Source: a virus | IMG/VR virus record: IMGVR_UViG_3300017917_001778 | Span: 1-24,085 of that record | Length of the DNA stretch: 24,085 nt | Strand: one strand, 5' to 3' | Shown: positions 1 through 7,200 of the stretch, piece by piece | How the letters are laid out: every line of letters begins with the position of its first letter | Numbering within the stretch: position 1 is the stretch's first letter | Position numbers and translations under genes: made by a program | Notes under the pieces: generated by a model | What the model saw: only the letters and a program-made list of their open reading frames with translations | The model's database searches: none | Told to the model about the DNA's origin: nothing

Positions 1-1210
1 ATATGTTCTCATATTCTAAATCAGTATAAAGAGAATCTACTACCTGCTGCCCTATATCATTTGTTTCTACTAAACAGAAAGCATCATTATAATCTCTAGC
101 TACTTTATAGATTACTGTAGCATATAAAATAGGACTAATCTTATTGTTTCTATATTTGGCAACTATTCTAAACGGATATTCAGTAACATCAAGTACAGTG
201 AAAGCTGAATAATCGCCACCGACTCCTCTAGATGTATCAGCAGAAATCACATAAGTATGGGGTTTGCGAATCAATTCTCCCTTATCATTGAATGCGCCAA
301 TAATTGGTTCTTCTATAACATCTAACCCTTCATTTTCAAACACATATGGCAAAGGAGACATTCTAGATATAGCATCAGGAGAAATAAGAGTATTAGACGA
401 TCCAAGAAATTTACAAAGTACTTCTTGATTAAATTTAAGTTCACCTAGCAAAGCTTTTTGCTGAGCAGCCCATTCTTCAGTTCTGCCTGGTATTTTCCAA
501 TATGGAATAAACAAAGATTGAAAACCATTAATACCTTGTTCCGCATCATTCCAAAATTTCCAAAAATGATTATAACCAAAAGGAGTAGATGTGAGAAGAA
601 TTTTAGTAGTTTCACCTGCAGAAATAGTAGGATAAACAGATGTGAAGAATTCCTCCGCAACATTGTTTGGAATAATAGCGGCCTCGTCAATGTACAACCA
701 GTTCACAGATTTGCCTCGAATACCAGACATACTAGTAGCAGCTGTGAAAACTCGTGATCCGTTTTCTAATTCTATATCACCTTTATTAAATGTCTTTACT
801 CCCTGTTGCATCCATAATGGTAAGGCTTCATACATTACCTGATATCTATGTAAAACTTCTCTTGCAGCGGAAGATTTATTAGCCAAGATAGCTACAGTCT
901 TTGATTCTTGAAATAAAGTATACCATAAAATACAAGCAGCAGCTGTTATAGTTTTGCCCTGCTGGCGACCTTCCATTAGAATCACTTTACGATTATTAAG
1001 AATAATATCCACCTTTTCTCTTTGACAATCGTAAAGTTTGAAAGGAACCAATCCCTGATCCAATGAAACTATCATACAATAAGTTTCAATAAAGTATATT
1101 GGATCCCTAGAACATTTTATAATTTCTTGTACTTGCTCTGGAGTATAATTGATCACCGTCCCAATCTGTTTTAGATTGGGATTCCCATTATAGGATATTC
1201 TTTTATTCAT
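1..1210 (-). CDS. gp17: Large terminase subunit (gp17-like), 3' end cut by window edge
   Basis: This is the ATPase-nuclease motor that pumps DNA into the prohead and cuts the concatemer. About 403 residues are visible, starting at ATG 1210-1208 and open to base 1. Walker A is G81-R-Q-Q-G-K86-T87. Walker B is WLYIDE with D175 and E176, and the coupling motif is LTSTP at 206-210. The nuclease begins at D325 in ADTSRGVGGD, with a second Asp at D333, and the next acidic residue is E382 in LVETND. Spacings K86-D175 (89), D325-D333 (8) and D325-E382 (57) equal those I recall for T4 gp17 (K166, D255, D401, D409, E458). The N-terminus is therefore about 80 residues shorter than in T4. The last nuclease Asp lies beyond the window. 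The start overlaps the end of gp16 by 8 bp and has only a weak purine-rich leader. A perfect 8-bp hairpin lies just inside the gene. Confidence 0.96.
   Translation of the reverse strand, partial: MNKRISYNGNPNLKQIGTVINYTPEQVQEIIKCSRDPIYFIETYCMIVSLDQGLVPFKLYDCQREKVDIILNNRKVILMEGRQQGKTITAAACILWYTLFQESKTVAILANKSSAAREVLHRYQVMYEALPLWMQQGVKTFNKGDIELENGSRVFTAATSMSGIRGKSVNWLYIDEAAIIPNNVAEEFFTSVYPTISAGETTKILLTSTPFGYNHFWKFWNDAEQGINGFQSLFIPYWKIPGRTEEWAAQQKALLGELKFNQEVLCKFLGSSNTLISPDAISRMSPLPYVFENEGLDVIEEPIIGAFNDKGELIRKPHTYVISADTSRGVGGDYSAFTVLDVTEYPFRIVAKYRNNKISPILYATVIYKVARDYNDAFCLVETNDIGQQVVDSLYTDLEYENI
1160..1180 (-). other. Hairpin just inside the gp17 coding start
   Basis: On the plus strand the arms are CCCAATCT (1160-1167) and AGATTGGG (1173-1180), a perfect 8-bp stem around a 5-nt loop. 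In the mRNA it lies 31-51 nt downstream of the gp17 start codon (codons 11-17). No U-run follows it, so it is not an intrinsic terminator. It could slow ribosomes or shield the RNA, or be chance: a few 8-bp hairpins are expected in a window this size. Confidence 0.4.
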
Positions 1211-1601
1211 TATTCTTTTTCAAAAGCTTCATCAATTCTGCTGTGGAACCAGCAAAAACTACATTATTCTGTGTCCCAATTGAAGGAGTGCCTCCTTCAT
1301 CATTTAATTCTTTGACTTGTTTCTGCACTGCAAGTAAATCTTTAGCAACATCAGACATAGTTTTAATTAGTTGACCTGCTACCTCATATGTCCTTGGGTG
1401 CTCAGAATTTTTAGCCAAATTTATCATTTCATCAAGTGTATCCTCACCCTTCATTATTAATTTTCTTAATGTATTTCTAGCTAATTGATAATCATCCTCT
1501 CTGTCCAATTCCATAGATTTCGAAGGGAGTATGACAGGCAAATCGTCTTTTTTATCTGCCTCAATATTAAATAATTTATTCAATTCTGGTATAGTACTCA
1601 T
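1203..1601 (-). CDS. gp16: Small terminase subunit (gp16-like)
   Basis: This is the DNA-recognition subunit that works with gp17 to start packaging and stimulates the large subunit's ATPase. It has 132 residues, shorter than T4 gp16 (about 164). The middle is largely helical: residues 36-64 (DDYQLARNTLRKLI...) and 70-100 (a Lys/Glu/Gln-rich amphipathic stretch) look like the central coiled-coil region that forms the oligomer in T4-like small terminases. The C-terminus after residue 103 is Gly/Thr/Asn-rich, then a short helix ending KLLKKNNE. The start codon directly abuts the gp15 stop (TAA-ATG), and the stop overlaps the gp17 start by 8 bp, which suggests translational coupling of the two terminase subunits. 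The call rests on position and helical pattern as much as sequence. Confidence 0.85.
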   Translation of the reverse strand: MSTIPELNKLFNIEADKKDDLPVILPSKSMELDREDDYQLARNTLRKLIMKGEDTLDEMINLAKNSEHPRTYEVAGQLIKTMSDVAKDLLAVQKQVKELNDEGGTPSIGTQNNVVFAGSTAELMKLLKKNNE

Positions 1602-2351
1602 TTAAAAATCTTCAAAGTTTTCTGTGTAATCAATATTATCGCCAGGCACAGCAGTTGACGGGCTTACTTCTACAGTGTAAGTTTGTTGTTTTTGTGTAAG
1701 AGCTTTGTCTGAAAAAGTATCAGTAACAACTTTTCTTATTATACCCTGTTTATTAACAGGACCATAAAAATTGAGTTTCATTATAAAATTAAATGTCCAT
1801 ATTATAGATCTTCTAGTTTTAAAATCGCCTTCATATTGATCATCATATGTAATGTTTTCTAACAATATTGGCAAATCATTTTTTATATTAAGAGCCGGAA
1901 TAGCTTTTAAAGTTAAATTATAATCAGGATTAAAATAAGGAAGTATTTGTTCTACAATTTGCAATCCATCATCTTGATTTTTGGAATAAACATAAAGATT
2001 GACGTCTATATTATATGGAGTAGGAGCATACTGAGCATTAAGATTAGTAGAAGAATTTATAGCTCTATTTTGTTGTATAGGGCTAATTTTTCTATTCGGA
2101 TCATAACTCAAACCAATCATTTCAAAAGACATACGAGGCAAAACAACTTCTATGTTTTGTTCATCAACACTAGGTTGTTGTGCTATTCTTTGTACAAATT
2201 TTTGTTTTGGAGCATAAGCTAAAGGTACTCTAATAGTTTGAATAACATTACTAGATGAATCCAATCTATCTATACTAATGTTATTAAACATATTACCAAA
2301 AGCAACAATAGCTTTTCTAACCGTTCCCCAGTAAAATTTTTGATCTAACAT
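1602..2351 (-). CDS. gp15: Tail completion / sheath stabiliser (gp15-like)
   Basis: In T4, gp15 caps the finished tail tube and sheath and provides the surface that joins the head-neck complex. This protein has 249 residues against about 272 in T4. The N-terminus (MLDQKFYWGTVRKAIVAFGNMFNNI) and the segment EVVLPRMSFEMIGLSYDPNRK (about 88-108) are typical of the family. So is a later stretch with YVYSKNQDDGLQIVEQILPYF, a phage tail-terminator-like alpha/beta fold. Its ATG overlaps the gp14 stop by one base (TAATG), and a GGTGAG Shine-Dalgarno-like element sits 11 nt upstream. It is followed without a gap by the small terminase gene, as in the T4 order 14-15-16. Confidence 0.93.
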   Translation of the reverse strand: MLDQKFYWGTVRKAIVAFGNMFNNISIDRLDSSSNVIQTIRVPLAYAPKQKFVQRIAQQPSVDEQNIEVVLPRMSFEMIGLSYDPNRKISPIQQNRAINSSTNLNAQYAPTPYNIDVNLYVYSKNQDDGLQIVEQILPYFNPDYNLTLKAIPALNIKNDLPILLENITYDDQYEGDFKTRRSIIWTFNFIMKLNFYGPVNKQGIIRKVVTDTFSDKALTQKQQTYTVEVSPSTAVPGDNIDYTENFEDF

Positions 2352-3100
2352 TATCTGTAAATCTCACCAAACGGATTTCTTTCAGTAAAATCAAGTATGT
2401 CATCAATTTTAACATCAAAATCTTCGTTATCAGCAGCAGGATCCTTCACTATCGTAGAATAACTTTCTAACATCAAAGATGACTCAGAATAGTATTCCAA
2501 TAACAATTCTGTGTCATCTTCTTTGTGAAATTCATATAATTCTAAATCTAAAGTATGTTCTCCGGCCAAATTATCTATTTCTTCAACACCAGTCTCAATA
2601 CGTTCTGAAGCATATTCAAATAATTCACAATCCAATTTAAATACAAATAATTTTCCAACCTGGTAAAAAGGATCTTGCCCTGTTACCTTTCGTATTTCAA
2701 AAATAGATTTAGTTAAAGGGAAATATAATAGATCACCTTCTGCTGGTCTTAATTCTAAAATAGTATTTCCAAATCTGCCAACTACTTCATTCCAACGTCT
2801 ACGTGAAACTACAAATCTAGCGGTATCTCTTATTTCTACGCCAAATTTAGTTAATAGTTCCCCTTCGCCTTCAAATCCCATAACATTTTCCATATACATT
2901 TCTATGGGATAAGCATGCTCAAATTTTTGTAAAGGATCTTCGCCAAAAATAGGATCTTCATTAACAGTTTTTCTTGGGATATAATAGGTTTCAAAACCAT
3001 AAATCTTCATGCATTCAATTATTAGATCTTCATAGAGCAGTTGCTCTGATCTTCTCCCTACTGGAATGCCGGATTGGAAATATGGGTTAACTGTAGTCAT
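2351..3100 (-). CDS. gp14: Neck protein (gp14-like)
   Basis: With gp13 this forms the neck that closes the filled head and receives the tail. It has 249 residues, close to T4 gp14 (256). Family-like segments are the N-terminus with NPYFQSGIPVGRRSEQLLYEDLIIECMKI split around residues 5-33, a YYIPRKTVNED motif near 39-49, and RFVVSRRRWNEVVGR near 96-110. The C-terminal third is strongly acidic (many Asp/Glu), ending in an FTERNPFGEIYR tail. It is the only gene here preceded by a real gap (59 bp). An in-frame TAG lies two codons upstream of the ATG, which fixes the start. The leader has only a weak purine stretch. Confidence 0.94.
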   Translation of the reverse strand: MTTVNPYFQSGIPVGRRSEQLLYEDLIIECMKIYGFETYYIPRKTVNEDPIFGEDPLQKFEHAYPIEMYMENVMGFEGEGELLTKFGVEIRDTARFVVSRRRWNEVVGRFGNTILELRPAEGDLLYFPLTKSIFEIRKVTGQDPFYQVGKLFVFKLDCELFEYASERIETGVEEIDNLAGEHTLDLELYEFHKEDDTELLLEYYSESSLMLESYSTIVKDPAADNEDFDVKIDDILDFTERNPFGEIYR

Positions 3101-3159
3101 TCTAATCTATTGACTTTCTATAGACAAGGTGTTAGTATCTGCTATGTACCTAGATGATA
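3101..3159 (-). other. 59-bp intergenic gap between the two neck genes
   Basis: This is the longest non-coding stretch in the window. I see no NATAAATA late-promoter match, no stem-loop followed by a T-run, and no strong Shine-Dalgarno. It contains a small TCTATAGA palindrome and little else. It might hold an undetected promoter or RNA-processing site for gp14-gp17 expression, but nothing in it supports a specific call. Confidence 0.5.
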
Positions 3160-3903
3160 TTAGCCAACAAACATATCAACTGGTAATTCGAATCTAGATT
3201 GCATTTCATCTTCAATAGCTTTTATCTCACCTATTGCTTCTTGGTAAATAGTATCTCCATTAAGCATTACTCCACCTGGTAATTGTATGCCAGAAAACTT
3301 CTTAAGATTAACTCCCCATTGTCTTTTTATAAGTGCAGTGGTGTATTTCTTTAGAAAATAATCATCGTAAATATCTGTATATGTATCAGGATCGAGTATT
3401 CGATAGCATTCTACTATAGCATAATCATCTACTGCTATGTCTGCTGCCCAATCCCAATCTATGAAAACTCTATTCATATGACGATTGAATCTGACTGGTT
3501 TGACACCAACTAACAATTGATTTATAAGTTCAAGTTCCATCTTTACTTGAGTATAGTAAATCAAATCAGTAGACATTAAACTATATAAATCATTAATCAG
3601 TATTTGATATCGTATATCAAACATATTCATACCTCTTGTTCTATTAGTAAGAGGCAAAATACGATTTACACCGACAACCATATCGCTAACAGTAATATAT
3701 TGATTGGTTATATCTTCAGCTGTAAACTGCTTTTTAAGATAAACAAGTTCAACTGCATCATAATGATATTCTCTATAGAATTGAAACGCTTCGTCTATAC
3801 GATCTTCGACTTGATCATCGTCAACATTTATTTCTATAACCGGATGCCCGAGAGATCTAAGACAATAATCCCTTAGACCTTCTCTAGTAGTTACTTTAGC
3901 CAT
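3160..3903 (-). CDS. gp13: Neck protein (gp13-like)
   Basis: This is a head-completion/neck protein that seals the portal after packaging together with gp14. It has 247 residues, shorter than T4 gp13 (about 309) but in line with cyanophage-type homologues. Recognisable stretches are TTREGLRDYCLRSLGHPVIEINV (5-27), VEDRIDEAFQFYREYHYDA (about 32-50), a central hydrophobic part with GMNMFDIRYQ, and the DWDWAAD / LDPDTYTDIYDDYFLKKY region (about 150-190). The C-terminal region carries a GEIKAIEDEMQ helix. The start overlaps the preceding gene by one base (TAATG), and it is followed by the 59-bp gap before gp14. Adjacency of gp13 and gp14 is conserved across T4-like phages. Confidence 0.93.
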   Translation of the reverse strand: MAKVTTREGLRDYCLRSLGHPVIEINVDDDQVEDRIDEAFQFYREYHYDAVELVYLKKQFTAEDITNQYITVSDMVVGVNRILPLTNRTRGMNMFDIRYQILINDLYSLMSTDLIYYTQVKMELELINQLLVGVKPVRFNRHMNRVFIDWDWAADIAVDDYAIVECYRILDPDTYTDIYDDYFLKKYTTALIKRQWGVNLKKFSGIQLPGGVMLNGDTIYQEAIGEIKAIEDEMQSRFELPVDMFVG

Positions 3904-4232
3904 TACTTTGTTACCTCTGGAAATACGGTTATAATACCCTCTTGAATTCTATAAACCACATTGGCGTCATATAATTCTACATCATATACATATCTACCCA
4001 TTTTTAAATTAGCAGTTTGGCTAGAAGTCAATGATATATTCACATTTCCATTTGTATTACTATTGATAGCTGTAGTAAAGGTTGTAGCATTAGAGCTGTA
4101 ATACGATCTTCTCATACTAGCTCTTGGAGTAAGACCTGTAATATCTATAACATTTTTATTTTTATCTTTATAGATTACAAAGTCTGAAAATGTAGTGCCT
4201 TGATCTATAGCTAAATTTTTTACAGTTGCCAT
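3903..4232 (-). CDS. Small beta-rich virion-type protein, function unknown
   Basis: A 109-residue protein of a type often found next to tail-fibre genes in T4-like and other phages, with no assigned role I can defend. The pattern is an N-terminal strand with IDQGTTFSDFVIYKD, then VIDITGLTPRASMRRSYYSS, a Thr/Asn-rich turn, ISLTSSQTANLKMGRYVYDVELYD, and a final strand IQEGIITVFPEVTK. This looks like a small immunoglobulin-like beta-sandwich, similar in outline to the N-terminal domain of BppU-type baseplate proteins (resemblance by eye only). It starts one base after the stop of the 1450-residue fibre and overlaps gp13 by one base. Position suggests a fibre- or neck-associated structural part, perhaps filling the place of T4 wac. 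Confidence 0.7.
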   Translation of the reverse strand: MATVKNLAIDQGTTFSDFVIYKDKNKNVIDITGLTPRASMRRSYYSSNATTFTTAINSNTNGNVNISLTSSQTANLKMGRYVYDVELYDANVVYRIQEGIITVFPEVTK

Positions 4233-4233
4233 T

Positions 4234-7200
4234 TTAACCGCAGTGATAAGTAACAGCTATTTGTTTTATTTCTGTGGGCGATGAGAATGTAACCGATTCT
4301 CTAGCTTTTGCTACAGTATAATTTCTAATAATGTCATCTAATTGTTTCATGCCCTTGCCTGGAGTAGAAGAGGCCACAATTAAATCGCCGGCTTCTATAT
4401 CACCATTCTCACCGCAGACGTTCATTAATCCTTCACCCAATGCATTAATATTTACTACCTTGTATCCTGTTGGTATTGGATAATTTAATGTTCTAGTATC
4501 AGAAGAATTTATGGGAATTTGAGGTACCGATGATTCTTCATATGATCCATCCTCTTTCCATGGACCATCAACAACATTATTTACATGTGCTATAGCATTA
4601 GGAGAGGAAAAAGTTTCAGTATACCAATCTGCAGGCGGTTCATCATAAATCTTACTAAGTACTCCAACAACATTCTTTTGTAGAGGGGTAGTACTCTTTT
4701 TATATTCAACTATACTATTAGATATGTCCAAATGTTGTAATACTGAATGATCTACTACTATGTCACCTAATTGTATGTCTGTTTCATTAGTCAATCCATC
4801 GTGGACACCAGTAAATGGTGTCCAACCGGCTGTTGAATATCCTAACCCTGAAGCAAATGCGGCATAATCATTATATGCCAATATAATTCTACTTCTTTGA
4901 GTAGATCCGTCAGCACAATTTAATCTAAACAAGCCACCCCAAGAATTATTAGGATCTCCGCTAGTACCTATAGCAAATGCTACTTGGTATTGTCCTGTTA
5001 AAGGATTAAAATAACTAGGAGAATAATCGCTACCAGTAGAATACATAGCTCCTTGTATTGCTGTAGCAGCACATACATCTGAAACTATAGGTGTAAGTCC
5101 TGGGCAAGTATTAACGTAAACTTGTCCTCTGAAACAACTAGCAGAATTATTTCCTGGGGTAGAAACACTGTGATGTGCTCTAAACAAAGCAGCATAGTCT
5201 GCATAACCCAATAAAGATAAATTATGAAAACTATTCCAATTCGTGTTAAATGCAGATCCAAATACACCTGCAAAATTTACACCACAGGATATACCGCCTA
5301 CTGCCCAAGATGCACTAGGACTTGATTGACTGTTAAAACCATTTACAGCAGCTCCTGTTCCTGATGAGTTGAATGCTGCTGTTGATCTATATCCATTGAA
5401 GGTATCAGTTGAACCTAGCGAAAACGTTCCAAGACTATTTTGTGTCGGAGAAGTTCCAGAACATAATTTACTGGGAGATGTTGTTCCGGCATCAATACAA
5501 GTACCAGATATACTACAAATTTTAGCAGTAGTAATAGCACCAGCTGCTAATTGATTTGTTCCTATTGCCCCTGCACAAATTTTTGTAGCATCTATAGAAC
5601 CGGCCGCTATTTGATTTGCACCAATTGTTCCATTAACCACTAATCCACCATTTATATAAGCACCTATGGTTGACCAAGCAGAACCAGTCCAAAATCTTGT
5701 TTCTGAAAACCCCGTTGGTGAATTATAAAGTGTAACTTCATCTCTTGAACAAGGGCCCAACCCTGTTATAGTGGAAATAGCAGCGCATGCTGAAGCATCG
5801 CTCCAAACCCCAGAAGCTTGGCATTGTGCTACCTTAAGATTTCCTCTAGCTCCTGCAGCACCAGCAGCGCCAGCAGCACCGTCGCACCCGTTTCTCGCCG
5901 CAATTTGAGGAGTATTCCAAGTGGTTGCTGTTACTGTAGTTGTAGCATCAGTTGTTTGGAAAAAGAAACTAGCAAACCATGTCGGTGTAGTTGATGATGC
6001 AGGTTGTGTAGTTGACCAACCAGAGGGAGGTGTTAAAGTATTAGTACTAAAATTAAATGAACCACCCGACGGAGTCGAGGGAGTAGATGCTTGCTGCAAA
6101 TAAACTACCGCTGCATAATATGTTTTGCCGTCCGCCATGGTTTGAGCCACTTTGTACGGAGTATTATATGTACCGCCCGAGACTGTGCCTGTTCCTGTAA
6201 ACGTATAATTAGATGCCCAGGTAGGTGTTGTGCTAGTTGTCGGCGCAGTCGCAGACCATCCAGTTGGAGGTGTTAATGACCCTGTTGAAAAATTATAGGA
6301 ACCACCTGAAGGAGTTGCTGGTTGAGATGCTGATTGTAAAAATATTAAAGAAGTAAACGAAGAATTACCAGTAGATCCTGTTGATAGGAATAATCCCCAA
6401 GTACCACCTGTCTGTTTGATATATGTATTGTTATCGCCAGTATTCTTATAAACAGAATTTACCGGCGCACTGCCGCCATATCCTGCATCTGCTGCCGCAT
6501 TACTCGCAAAATTGCCTATAAATTGTATCGCATTTTGCCCAGATTGTGTTACTACATTAGATAGTGTTCTTAATGTGCCAGTATTATCAGCAACTACAAT
6601 TGTATTAGATAATACGGCTGTAGCACCAGAGCCAGCTCCTAGTAAAAGTGTTCCGTCAGCTGCCCTGATTGTCAGACCCCTGCTATCAATCATTGATGCA
6701 GTAATAGTATTAGCTGATATATGTTTCGAAGTAATAGCATTAGCAGCTAAAGCATCCGTTGTAACAGAATTAGCTTGAATCGCATTTGCATACACTGCAT
6801 TAGCTGCCAGTTGTACAGCTGTAATAGCGTTTGCTGCTATAGTTGCTGCCGTTATAGAATTAGCTTGTAATGCGTTTGCATATACCGAATTAGCTGCTAA
6901 TTGTACTGCAGTAATAGCATTAGCAGCTATTTGAGCTGCTGTTATGGAATTAGTTTGAATAGCATTAGCATAGACCGAATTAGCGGCAAGTTCTACCGCT
7001 GTAATCGCATTAGCTGCTATCTTATCTGAAGTTATAGCTCTTGCCTGCAACGCACCTGCATACACAGTATTAGCTGCTAATTGCACAGCAGTTATTGCAT
7101 TAGCGGCTATCTGTGCCGAAGTGATAGAATTAGTTTGAATAGCATTTGCGTAGACTGAATTGGCTGCTAACTGTACTGCAGTAATCGAATTCGCTGCTAA

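Noticed and set aside
445-842. Small open frames on both strands within 445-842
   Set aside because: They are shadows of the large terminase, whose Walker B, motif III and flanking sequence occupy this stretch in another frame.
3101-3159. Possible terminator or promoter in the neck-gene gap
   Set aside because: Only a TCTATAGA palindrome and a 4-bp stem are seen. There is no T-run and no NATAAATA match, so no specific call is justified.
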